From Variovorax ginsengisoli (GTDB lineage: Bacteria; Pseudomonadota; Gammaproteobacteria; Burkholderiales; Burkholderiaceae_C), in contig NZ_JAUSRO010000001.1 of NCBI RefSeq assembly GCF_030811835.1, positions 310,001 to 374,000 on the forward strand: 64,000 nt of DNA, given 5' to 3'. Below are positions 29,534 through 37,042 of this stretch, one piece after another (within the stretch, counting starts at the first letter, position 1; every line of letters starts with the position of its first letter). A model generated the notes under the pieces. It did no database searches and was not told the origin of the DNA. It saw only the letters and a program-made list of their open reading frames with translations. The position numbers and the translations under genes were made by a program.

Positions 29534-31651
29534 TCAGAAGTCCAGCTTCGCGCTCAGGCTGAAGGTGCGCGGGTCGCCGGCCTTGATGTAGTTTTCGTAC
29601 TGGTATTCCCAGTACTTGCGGTTGGCCACGTTGTTCACCGCAAAGCGGAAGGTGGTGTCGTAGCCGCCCAGGCGCGTGACGTAGCTCGCGCCCACGTTGG
29701 CCACGGCATAGCCCGGTACCTTGAGCTGGTTCGACGCATTCAGCATCGTGCTGCCGGTGTACTTCACATCGGCCGAGAGCTTGAGGCCGGGCAACTGTGC
29801 GACGTCGTACCCCAGGCTCGCAGTGGCCACCAGATGCGGTGCACCCGCCACGCGATTCCCCACGTAGGTACTGCCCTGTTCGTAGCTGCTGTCGAGCGCC
29901 ATCAGGCTGGCGCCCAGGCGCCATTGCGAACCCAGGCGTGTCGATGCGGCCAGTTCCAGGCCCTGGTAGATCGACAGGCCGTCCTGCACCAGCACGTTGG
30001 CGCTGTTCGCATACTCCGCTCCGCGTTCGATGCGAAACAGCGCGGCCGTAGCACTCCAGCGTTCGCGCTCGGTCTTCACGCCCAGTTCGTACTGTTTGCT
30101 CTTGAGCGGATCGAGCACCGCGCCATAGTTGGCGTAGGTGATGCCCGCCGAACTGCCCGGCTCCAGCGATTCGACATAGCTGGCGTACAACGTGGTGTCC
30201 GGCGCAGGCTTGAACATCAACGCGAGCGTGGGCGTCCACACGCCGCTCTTCTTGTACTGCGAGCTGAGCACGCCACTGGCGGTATAGCCGTTCTGCTCGT
30301 AATCGGTGCTGCGCAGCCCTGCAAGCACCGACCAGTGGTCGGACAGCGCCACCGTGTCGCTGGCGAACACCGCGCGCTGCGTGATGTCGCTGGCACGGTA
30401 GACCGCGAAGTCGGTGTTGCTGAAATAGCTGTTCGTGTTCCGCGCGTAGATGTTGCCGCTGCCGATGGCCTGGTAGACGGAATTGCTGCTGTAGCGGTTG
30501 ACCTGCTCTTGCCACGAGGCACCCAACACCAGCTGGTGGCCAATGGCGCCGGTGCGCAGCCGACCTTCGGCCGTGACCTGCCACTGGTCGAAGCGATGCC
30601 CTTCCTGCGAGTCGGACCGGTAGTCGGTGTAATTGCCGCTGGTGTCCAGCAGGTAGAGCACGCCTTCATTGCGGCTGCGCTCCGAGGTGCTGTGGCTGTA
30701 GCCGGCTGCCAGCGTCCAGTCGGGTGACAGCTTGTACTGCAGGCCCGTCGAAGCCATCTTCAGATCGGTCGTGATGTGCTGGCCGGCGCTCAGCAGATTC
30801 TGGTTGTCGCTGCTGATGACGCTGGGCAGGGTCGTGCCGGTATAGCTGCCGGTGTAGATCGAAGCGGCCTGCCCGGTCGACTTGCGCTTGTTGTAGAGCC
30901 CGTCGAAGGTCCAGGTCAGGTCGCGCGTCAGACGGGCATCGAGCGAGAGCGATACCGAGTCGCGCTGGGTGTGGCCGCCATTGAAGGTCTTGCCTTCCTC
31001 GTGCGTAGCATTCAGCCGGTAGCCAAAGCGGTCGTCGGTGCCGGCGCGGCCACCCAGGTCGACATGCTCGCTCCAGATGCCCTGCGTCTTGTAGCCGATC
31101 TCGATGCTGTGTACGGGCTGGTCGGTCGGCTTCTTGGTCACGTAGTTCACGATGCCGCCCGGTGTGCCGAAGCCGTACATGAAACCCGAAGCCCCCTTGA
31201 GCAGTTCGATGCGCTCCATGTGTTCGTAAGGCAGGGTGATCGCGTAGGCGAGGAAGGGCTTGCCGTCGAGGCGGTAGCCGTTCTGCCAATCGATCGGCAA
31301 GCCTCGGATGGTGATGTAGCTGGCCCAGGCGTTGTAGGCATCGCTGTTGTCCGATACCGACGCGTCGAGCGCGAACACGTCCCCCAGCTTGGAGACCTGG
31401 CGATCGGCCAGCTCCTCGTGGGTGACCACCGTGGTGGAAAAGGGCGTGTCCAGCTGGCTCGCGGTCCCGAGTGCGCCGTTGCCGATCTTCGTGCCGAGAT
31501 GCTGGGGCGAAGCGCCAGGCGCGTCGGCCGTGACGGTCACGGCGGGCAGGGCGCCATCACCTGATGCGGTGTCCTGGGCGAACGTACCGCGGGAAAGGGC
31601 GCACAGCAGCAGTGCGGCATGTGCAACGCAATGGCGTCGTATCGTCGTCAA
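29534..31651 (-). CDS. TonB-dependent siderophore receptor
   Basis: This is a 705-residue outer-membrane receptor. A signal peptide ends near residue 25 (GTFAQ). The plug domain spans about residues 50-170 (TPFSTTVVTHEELADRQV; IELLKGASGFMYGFGTPGG), then a 22-strand barrel ends in FSLSAKLDF with the terminal Phe used for barrel assembly. The start is TTG (31651-31649) with a purine-rich GAGAG upstream; no in-frame ATG fits better. A Fur box ends 23 nt upstream, so it is probably iron-repressed. No siderophore biosynthesis or TonB genes are in the window, so it likely takes up a foreign siderophore. Confidence 0.92.
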   Translation of the reverse strand: MTTIRRHCVAHAALLLCALSRGTFAQDTASGDGALPAVTVTADAPGASPQHLGTKIGNGALGTASQLDTPFSTTVVTHEELADRQVSKLGDVFALDASVSDNSDAYNAWASYITIRGLPIDWQNGYRLDGKPFLAYAITLPYEHMERIELLKGASGFMYGFGTPGGIVNYVTKKPTDQPVHSIEIGYKTQGIWSEHVDLGGRAGTDDRFGYRLNATHEEGKTFNGGHTQRDSVSLSLDARLTRDLTWTFDGLYNKRKSTGQAASIYTGSYTGTTLPSVISSDNQNLLSAGQHITTDLKMASTGLQYKLSPDWTLAAGYSHSTSERSRNEGVLYLLDTSGNYTDYRSDSQEGHRFDQWQVTAEGRLRTGAIGHQLVLGASWQEQVNRYSSNSVYQAIGSGNIYARNTNSYFSNTDFAVYRASDITQRAVFASDTVALSDHWSVLAGLRSTDYEQNGYTASGVLSSQYKKSGVWTPTLALMFKPAPDTTLYASYVESLEPGSSAGITYANYGAVLDPLKSKQYELGVKTERERWSATAALFRIERGAEYANSANVLVQDGLSIYQGLELAASTRLGSQWRLGASLMALDSSYEQGSTYVGNRVAGAPHLVATASLGYDVAQLPGLKLSADVKYTGSTMLNASNQLKVPGYAVANVGASYVTRLGGYDTTFRFAVNNVANRKYWEYQYENYIKAGDPRTFSLSAKLDF

Positions 31652-31673
31652 GTCGATCTCTCAAAGATTGAAT

Positions 31674-31692
31674 GACAATGATTATCATTAAT
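31674..31692 (-). promoter_or_regulatory. Fur box
   Basis: On the minus strand the 19-mer reads ATTAATGATAATCATTGTC and matches the classical Fur consensus at 16 of 19 positions, including an intact ATGATAATCATT core. It lies just upstream of the TonB receptor start. Confidence 0.85.
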
Positions 31693-31701
31693 GATTTCGG
31701 A

Positions 31702-31735
31702 GAGAAATTGTCGAATCGCTGGCAGCTCGCGCCGC
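31702..31735 (+). repeat. Imperfect direct repeat, left border of accessory island
   Basis: The sequence begins GAGAAATTGTCGA and continues to AGCTCGC. A second copy lies at 33583-33616 in the same orientation. About 28 of 35 aligned columns are identical, with one gap. The two copies bracket the lower-GC PAAR island. Confidence 0.5.
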
Positions 31736-31744
31736 GCCGCTCGC

Positions 31745-31895
31745 AGCGCGCGCATCGTGTCCCGTGACCTGCAGTTGGTCGACCGCGGCGGGCAAAAATT
31801 ATGATCACTTCTTCGTAGTCTCGAACCGCACCGAGTGGCAGGAGCTGATCGTCTATAGCTGGTACCAGAAGGCAGAGCCTGCTGGCCTGTTTTGA
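31745..31895 (+). pseudogene. Possible C-terminal remnant of an unknown protein
   Basis: One frame ends at TGA 31893-31895 and reads like real protein over its last 35 or so residues (for example NYDHFFVVSNRTEW and LIVYSWYQKAEP). No convincing start is seen, and the frame runs into GC-rich sequence upstream. I do not recognise it. It could be the tail of a gene lost when the island was formed. The rest of 31736-32036 holds no supported gene. Confidence 0.25.
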
Positions 31896-32036
31896 TCCTT
31901 GTAGTTCTCTTGAAGGCAGAAATGGCCACCAGCCGTGAAAAAGTCGCCGCACGCCCAACGGCCGTTCTCATCGATTGGGGCTGGCATCACTTGAACCCGA
32001 GTACAAGTTGCCATTCTCAATTTGGACATCCTCAGA

Positions 32037-32675
32037 ATGATGCGACGAATTCTTGTGGTGGGTGACGCGCCGGTCCCCGGTGGCGCTGTGCTGCCGTATG
32101 GCGGCCCCGAATCTACGATTCACGGCCATCGGGTTGCGCTAATCGGCGGACGGGCCTACTGCGAGGGCTGCAACAGCGTGGGCATCATTGCCAAGGCTGG
32201 TGGACAAGGGCGAACTCGGTTCTACGATGCCGAAGTCGCGTTGGAGGGCGATGTCGTCATCTGCCATTGCCCCGTGCCGCCGCCGCTGATGTCCACGTTG
32301 CAGACGACCTCTTACCACAACGACTTGAGAGGCGGCTTGGGAACGTTCGATCCAAGCTTCTCCGAACTCCCAGGTTGGTTTGCAGGGGATTCGGCGGCAG
32401 TGGCGGCGAGCAGCAAGATTGTTGACGACCTCGTGGAACACCCGCCCGAGGCAGAGCAGACGGAGAACATCTGCCCGAACATGACCAACAAGGAATTTTG
32501 CACGTTGGTACTCGACCTGCGTGCCGATGCGGTAAAGATGGTCGAGGGTCGTCTGAAGGAACTGGATCTTTGGGGCAAGCCTGAAAAGGCGCGAGTCAAG
32601 CAGTGGTTTGGAACAGACGACGAGACGACGAGACGACGAGACAGTATCTGCGGAGCGGACTTTCCAGGTGTCTGA
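32037..32675 (+). CDS. PAAR-domain protein, prematurely ended by a frameshift
   Basis: About 212 residues are encoded from the ATG at 32037 (32040 is also possible). The N-terminal 95 or so residues form a PAAR-like domain (RILVVGDAPVPGGAVLPYGG; STIHGHRVALIGG; VCHCP-type turn as VVICHCPVPPP), the spike tip that caps VgrG in type VI secretion. After a helical linker the protein enters KQWFGTDDETT and then, because of an extra 8-bp repeat unit (32615-32642), reads 13 or so unrelated residues to a stop. A metallopeptidase domain lies downstream in another frame. Removing one 8-bp unit joins them. The base composition is less GC-rich than its neighbours. No other T6SS genes are in the window. Confidence 0.75.
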   Translation: MMRRILVVGDAPVPGGAVLPYGGPESTIHGHRVALIGGRAYCEGCNSVGIIAKAGGQGRTRFYDAEVALEGDVVICHCPVPPPLMSTLQTTSYHNDLRGGLGTFDPSFSELPGWFAGDSAAVAASSKIVDDLVEHPPEAEQTENICPNMTNKEFCTLVLDLRADAVKMVEGRLKELDLWGKPEKARVKQWFGTDDETTRRRDSICGADFPGV

Positions 32676-33043
32676 AAGTACTCCATGGGCTTACCTGCGA
32701 CAATTTCGTGCGCTATTCAGAGCAGTTGATGCGGAATGTCGGGTGCACGCCGTCAGGAAACAAAGGGAGTCTCATTGCTGAAGTCTGCAAGCCAGATATC
32801 AGAACGCACACCATCGGTATTGCTATCGGCTTCTGCGGTCTTCGCTCCAGGTCGGCGGAGGCCGACTCGCAGCTGCAGACATTAATCCACGAAGTCACAC
32901 ATTTTGATGACGTCTTTGGTTCAAATGATGATGTTTACACGATGTGGAAAAGTTTGTCGATATCCGACGATACGAAGAGAGCTCTAAAAAATGCTGACAG
33001 CATTGTGGGTTATATCGCGTACGGGGTCAGCTATGCGGGGTAG
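32603..33043 (+). pseudogene. Detached C-terminal metallopeptidase (M35-like) domain of the PAAR protein
   Basis: This frame continues the PAAR protein after the 8-bp repeat: DDETTRQYLRSGLSRCLKVL, then a catalytic zinc motif LIHEVTHFDD and GSNDDVYTM. The HExTH plus G-x-x-D-D/H-x-Y pattern matches the lysine-specific/deuterolysin M35 metallopeptidase group, which occurs as a C-terminal domain of PAAR effectors. On its own it has no good start codon or ribosome-binding site (a GTG at 32603 is only the frame's first start). It ends 11 nt inside the next gene. If one 8-bp unit is lost, 32037-33043 becomes a single 332-residue protein. Confidence 0.75.
32615..32642 (+). repeat. 8-bp tandem repeat (AGACGACG, 3.5 copies) inside the PAAR effector gene
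   Basis: Three full units plus four bases are present. Eight is not a multiple of three, so gain or loss of one unit changes the reading frame. With 2.5 copies the PAAR and metallopeptidase domains are in the same frame; with the 3.5 present they are not. Confidence 0.9.
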
Positions 33044-33452
33044 ATTCCTGATCCCTCTTTTGATGGGAATTCAAGTCGCTGGTTCTGCTCACGCCTGCTC
33101 AAGATCGTTCTCAACGGATCTGGATTTTGCGGCGGGTTCCGCTGTTCTTGAAAAAGACGAAATCGTTAAATTGGTAGCATGGCTCGACAAGTGGAGGGCG
33201 GTTTTTTCGCGTTTCGAAAGTGTACTGGTCGACGGCATTGCTCCCGCAAATGCCGAAGACGCAAAGACGCTATCGAGGCTTCGTGCAGAGGCCACGACGC
33301 GTGCCGTTCGCCAATTGCTGGAGGGGGTGCCAATCAGTACGAGCTCACACCTGAATTGGCCCACATCCAAATTCAAGGGGGGAAATTATGTTGGGATTGA
33401 CCTGATACCTTTCCAAGAGGATATGCCCGACTGCGGCAAGCCAATCAAGTAG
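33033..33452 (+). CDS. Small exported OmpA-like protein, candidate immunity factor
   Basis: This 139-residue protein has an N-terminal Sec signal (RGRFLIPLLMGIQVAGSAHA, cleavage after AHA, Cys at +1 but no proper lipobox). The mature part resembles an OmpA C-terminal fold: STDLDFAAGSAVL, a W-containing helix, VLVDGIA, then SRLRAEATTRAVRQLLEGV. The ATG at 33033 overlaps the stop of the metallopeptidase frame by 11 nt, so the two are translationally coupled. Periplasmic location and tight linkage to a PAAR-peptidase effector suggest it protects against that effector. This is inference; a peptidoglycan-binding accessory role is an alternative. Confidence 0.65.
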   Translation: MRGRFLIPLLMGIQVAGSAHACSRSFSTDLDFAAGSAVLEKDEIVKLVAWLDKWRAVFSRFESVLVDGIAPANAEDAKTLSRLRAEATTRAVRQLLEGVPISTSSHLNWPTSKFKGGNYVGIDLIPFQEDMPDCGKPIK

Positions 33453-33651
33453 GCCGTTCGATGGTTTGCCAGTTCGGTCTAGCGGAAACTCGTATTCGCC
33501 GTCGATGCAATCGCACCGGGACTACGCCGTCATTCAACTGAACCCAATGAACGTCCCTGACTGCAACCCAATCCCGATCCCTGAGAAATTGTCGACTCGA
33601 GGGAGAGCTCGCACCACCCCGCGGGACGCCGCCGCAGGGGCTTGACGCCGG
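33453..33651 (+). other. Intergenic region with right border repeat
   Basis: There is no gene here. The second copy of the imperfect direct repeat is at 33583-33616 (begins GAGAAATTGTCGA). Composition returns to high GC after about 33600, where the GlxA-type regulator gene ends. Confidence 0.5.
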
Positions 33652-34632
33652 TCAGCGACCGTCCACGGCCTGCAACGCCGACGGCGAACCGGCGAGCCCG
33701 AACTGATGCCAGGCGCGCCGCAACTGCGTGTCGGAACCAAAGCCCGAGAGTTCGGCCGCCCGCGTGACGTTGGCGCCCGATTGCAGTGCCAGTTGCGCTG
33801 CGGCCAGGCGCAATCGGCGCAGGTAGGTCAACGGTGCGACGCCGGCATGCGTCACGAACAGGCGCGTGAGATGTCGTGGCGAGGTGTGCGCCACGTCGGC
33901 CATGCGCGGTACGGTCCAGTCGGCCTGCGGCTGTTCGCTCACGGCGTCCTGCACGCGGTGCAGCGCCGCGTGCAGATGGTTGCGGTAAGCCAGAAAGGGC
34001 GACAGTTCAGGGTCGTTCGGTCCGCGCCGCAGTGCCACGACCATGGTCTGCGCCACCTGGGCGGCCAGCGCCTCGCCGCAGGTGTCGGCGATGCGATGCA
34101 GCATCAGGTCGATGCCAGTGGTCACGCCAGCGCTGCTGTAGACCGGCGCGTCAAGCACGAACACGCGGTTGGCTACGACCTCGCAGCGCGCTTCGACCCG
34201 CCGCAGTTCGTCGAGGTGGTGGTGGTGCGTGGTGGCGCGCCGTCCGGCCAGCACGCCTGCATGGGCGGCCAGCACGGCGCCGGCGCAGATCGTCACGAGC
34301 TCAAGGCGGTCGCGTTCGAAGCGTTGGGCGCGCAACCAGTGCAGCACGGCCTGGGCCTCAGGCCCTTCGACAGCGATGGTGCGCCCGGGCAGGCCGACGA
34401 GCACGATCCAGGCGGGGCCGTCCCAGCGTGCAGGCAGCGGTACCAGTCCCGAGAGTGTCACGCCCACCGAGCCCGCCGAGGTCGGCGTGGGCGAGGCGAA
34501 CTCCAGCACGAAGCGTGGCGGGTGTCCCCGCGCCTGCAGTTGCTGGTTGGCGATGCGCAGCGCTTCGGCCGGTCCGGCCCAGTCCAGTACCAGGCTTTGA
34601 GGCAGCAGCACGAAGACCACGCGGATGGCCAT
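33652..34632 (-). CDS. GlxA-type AraC regulator with DJ-1/PfpI N-terminal domain
   Basis: This is a 326-residue regulator. The N-terminal class-I glutamine-amidotransferase-like domain spans about residues 1-190, with the nucleophile-elbow Cys in TICAGAVLAAHAG around residue 115. The C-terminal AraC/XylS helix-turn-helix is at about residues 225-320 (PRMADVAHTSPRHLTRLF; AAELSGFGSDTQLRRAW). The ATG at 34632 was chosen because the conserved VVFVLLPQSLVLDWAGPAEAL begins right after it. It lies 38 nt downstream of the DJ-1 gene and is probably in one operon with it, likely regulating the two enzyme genes. Confidence 0.88.
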   Translation of the reverse strand: MAIRVVFVLLPQSLVLDWAGPAEALRIANQQLQARGHPPRFVLEFASPTPTSAGSVGVTLSGLVPLPARWDGPAWIVLVGLPGRTIAVEGPEAQAVLHWLRAQRFERDRLELVTICAGAVLAAHAGVLAGRRATTHHHHLDELRRVEARCEVVANRVFVLDAPVYSSAGVTTGIDLMLHRIADTCGEALAAQVAQTMVVALRRGPNDPELSPFLAYRNHLHAALHRVQDAVSEQPQADWTVPRMADVAHTSPRHLTRLFVTHAGVAPLTYLRRLRLAAAQLALQSGANVTRAAELSGFGSDTQLRRAWHQFGLAGSPSALQAVDGR

Positions 34633-34670
34633 AGCGCGCGCAGCGGTGTCGGTCGCGAGCGCGCCTGGGC

Positions 34671-35309
34671 TCAGGCGTTCTGCGTCCATGTGAAGTCCAT
34701 CTGCCGTGCCGTGCGTTCGGCCAGCGTGCGCCCGGCCAGTCGTTCGACGATGTGCAGGCTCATGTCGATGCCGGCGCTGATTCCAGCGGAACTCAGCACG
34801 CGCCCGTTGTCGACCCAGCGCACGCCTTCGACCACCTGCAACGCCGGAAAGCCCGCGCGCAGGTCGGCCACGTCTTCCCAGTGGGTGGTCACGCGGTCCG
34901 AGGTCAGTAGGCCGCTGGCGGCCAGCAGAAAGGCGCCGGTGCACACCGAGGCGGTGATGCGCGCTGACGCTGCCTGGCTGGCAATCCAGCCGAGCGTGTC
35001 GGGGCTCGCCAACGGTGCGTCGACCACGCCACCAGGCACGATGAGCACGTCGGCCCGGGGCGCCTCGTCGAGCGCATGGTCTGCAAGCAGGCGCAGACCG
35101 GCGCGGGCCTGCACCGGATGCAGGGCATGCGGCCGTTGCGCCGCCGAGGTGACGTCGAACAGCGCGGGTGCTGCGGGATGCAGCCGCTGATGCATGCGCG
35201 TGGCTGTCGTGAAAACCTCGAACGGGCCTGCGAAATCGAGCGCCTCGACACCATCGAAAGCCAAGATGACGACGCGCCAGGGCGCCGTGCGCGGGGCGTC
35301 TGCGGTCAT
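34671..35309 (-). CDS. DJ-1/PfpI-family protein (isonitrile hydratase-like)
   Basis: This is a 212-residue class-I glutamine-amidotransferase-like protein. The hydrophobic start VVILAFDGVEALDFAGPFEV and the nucleophile elbow ITASVCTGAFLLAASG (Cys about residue 117) match the subgroup that includes isonitrile hydratase. The ATG at 35309 overlaps the stop of the isochorismatase-like gene by 4 nt, so they are coupled. Isonitrile hydration, glyoxalase or chaperone activities exist in the family; none can be assigned with certainty. Confidence 0.82.
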   Translation of the reverse strand: MTADAPRTAPWRVVILAFDGVEALDFAGPFEVFTTATRMHQRLHPAAPALFDVTSAAQRPHALHPVQARAGLRLLADHALDEAPRADVLIVPGGVVDAPLASPDTLGWIASQAASARITASVCTGAFLLAASGLLTSDRVTTHWEDVADLRAGFPALQVVEGVRWVDNGRVLSSAGISAGIDMSLHIVERLAGRTLAERTARQMDFTWTQNA

Positions 35310-35896
35310 GCGGGCCGCCCGGCGAGGGTCGAGGGCATCGCCCGTTCGAGTGCCTGGGCGGCGCTGCAGACCTGGGCAAAACGGTCCTGCAGCACGGTGG
35401 CTGTGCGCATCTGGATGTCGGCGGCGCCCAGCGTGGCACCGTCGGGTTGGACCATGTCGAAGGTCAGCGTCGCGTCGAGTGCGAAGTCGACCTTCCAGCC
35501 CAGATCGGACGCATGGCGCGTGGTGGTCTCGCAGCATTGTTCGGTGCGGATGCCGCTCACGATCAGTCGGCCGATGCCCTGCTGGGTGAGCCAGACGTCC
35601 AGCCCGGTGTTCACCAGCGCACTGTGGCGGTGCTTGTGGAAGGTGGCTGCCGCCTCGAAATCCACCAGTCCGCGGATCGGTCTGACATGGCCTGATTCGA
35701 TGGCGAACGGGTTCGACGCGAGTGCCGGGCCGTCAACGTGGAAGACCCGCACGATCGGCACGCCGCCGGCCGCACAGCCTTCGATGAGGGTGTTCTGTGC
35801 GGCGAGATAAGGGGCCATGTCGCGGTCGGTGGAATATGGGCGATGCCGGAAGGATTCCTGGGCGTCGATCACAATCAGACAGGTTTGGATGGACAT
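35306..35896 (-). CDS. Isochorismatase-like cysteine hydrolase
   Basis: This protein is about 196 residues from the ATG at 35896; a TTG at 35926 would add 10. The Asp-Lys-Cys triad of the family is readable: Asp in LIVIDAQESF, Lys in ATFHKHRHSAL, Cys in VSGIRTEQCCETT. Such enzymes hydrolyse isochorismate, nicotinamide or N-carbamoyl compounds, and the substrate here is not evident. It is first in a three-gene unit with a DJ-1 protein and a GlxA-type regulator. Confidence 0.85.
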   Translation of the reverse strand: MSIQTCLIVIDAQESFRHRPYSTDRDMAPYLAAQNTLIEGCAAGGVPIVRVFHVDGPALASNPFAIESGHVRPIRGLVDFEAAATFHKHRHSALVNTGLDVWLTQQGIGRLIVSGIRTEQCCETTTRHASDLGWKVDFALDATLTFDMVQPDGATLGAADIQMRTATVLQDRFAQVCSAAQALERAMPSTLAGRPA

Positions 35897-35983
35897 CGAA
35901 GTGGCCGGAAGTGGATGATGCGCCAATTGTCCAGCCGGTGCTGCCCAAGGTCCGTCACGATTGAGGACCTGAATCGATCACTT

Positions 35984-37030
35984 TCAGACCAGCCGCGCGG
36001 CCTGGAGCTCTTTCTTCAGATAGGCGTAGAACAGCGGCGCCGCGACCAGTCCCGCGGGGCCGAACACCGCTTCTGCCACGAACATCACGGCCAGCAGTTC
36101 CCAGACCGCCATCCGCGTGCGGCTGCCGACCACCTTCGCGTTGATCAGGTATTCCGCCTTGTGGATCAGGATCAGGAAGCCCAGGCAGGCGAGTGCCGCC
36201 ACCGGCGACACCGACAGCCCGACCATCGTGATCACCGCATTGCACAGCAGGTTGCCGACGATGGGCACCAGGCCCGCGACGAAGGTGAGGGTGATGAGGG
36301 CGGGCGTGTAGGGCAGGCCCAAGTCCCAGATCGGCAGCAGAACCAGCAGGAACACTGCGGTCAGCACGGCGTTGAAGGCCGCGATCCAGAACTGCGCCGC
36401 CACGATCTGGCTGAAGGCGTCCCCGAAGAGTCGGATGCGTTGTTTGAGCTGCTCTGCCAAGGGTCCGCCCGTGTTCGCGGTCACGCTGGCGCCGGCCAGT
36501 GCGCCGACCAGCAATCCGACGTAGGCAAACAGCAAGGCGCCCAGCCAGGCCCGGCCGGTGAGGGCCAGCATGCCGGCCTGGCCACGCAGGTAGTTGGCGA
36601 CGAGCCGCTGCACATCCGCCACGCCCTCGGGCAGGTACACCGCGATGTCCGGCGGCAGTTTCAGGCGCAACTCGAGCACCGTGCGCGCGATGTAGTCCAG
36701 CAGCTCCTTGTATTGCCCTGGTGCGTTCAGTACGAATTCGCGCGCCTCGGAGAACGCCAGCGCCATGGCCACGATCGGTGCCAGCATCACCAAAGTGGCC
36801 GCCACCACCCGCAGCAGGGCGGGCGGCTGGGCGCCGCGAGGCGACAACGACGGGCGGCGCCGCGCTTTCAGCAGCAACTGCGCCAGCCACCGGGTGGCGA
36901 GGAAGCCGATGCAGACGCACAGCAGGCCGGGCAGCAGCCCGTGCAGCATGACGAGCAGCAGCGTGCCGGCGATCAGCAGGTAGCTGGCGGTCTTCAGGGC
37001 GAGCGGATGGGCAGCGATGGGGGCTCTCAC
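35984..37030 (-). CDS. AI-2E/PerM-family membrane permease
   Basis: This is a 348-residue polytopic protein with about seven hydrophobic segments. Typical family stretches are present, such as LTFVAGLVPIVGNLLCNAVI and the C-terminal MFVAEAVFGPAGLVAAPLFYAYLK region. The start is GTG at 37030; no in-frame ATG lies nearby. It follows purM by 12 nt on the same strand and is probably co-transcribed with it. Members export autoinducer-2 or act as Na+/H+ antiporters, and the role here is unknown. Confidence 0.85.
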   Translation of the reverse strand: MRAPIAAHPLALKTASYLLIAGTLLLVMLHGLLPGLLCVCIGFLATRWLAQLLLKARRRPSLSPRGAQPPALLRVVAATLVMLAPIVAMALAFSEAREFVLNAPGQYKELLDYIARTVLELRLKLPPDIAVYLPEGVADVQRLVANYLRGQAGMLALTGRAWLGALLFAYVGLLVGALAGASVTANTGGPLAEQLKQRIRLFGDAFSQIVAAQFWIAAFNAVLTAVFLLVLLPIWDLGLPYTPALITLTFVAGLVPIVGNLLCNAVITMVGLSVSPVAALACLGFLILIHKAEYLINAKVVGSRTRMAVWELLAVMFVAEAVFGPAGLVAAPLFYAYLKKELQAARLV

Positions 37031-37042
37031 GCGTGGCGGGGT

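Noticed and set aside
31922-32065. 47-residue ORF just before and overlapping the PAAR start
   Set aside because: It has no signal peptide or domain, it overlaps the PAAR start in another frame, and nothing supports it as coding beyond a possible ribosome-binding site.
32615-32642. Short tandem repeat as a CRISPR or minisatellite
   Set aside because: The 8-bp unit has no spacers and lies within a coding sequence, so it is a simple-sequence repeat.
31700-33620. Insertion sequence or prophage as the origin of the island
   Set aside because: No transposase, integrase or terminal inverted repeats were found. Only imperfect direct repeats flank it, and there is no tRNA at the border.
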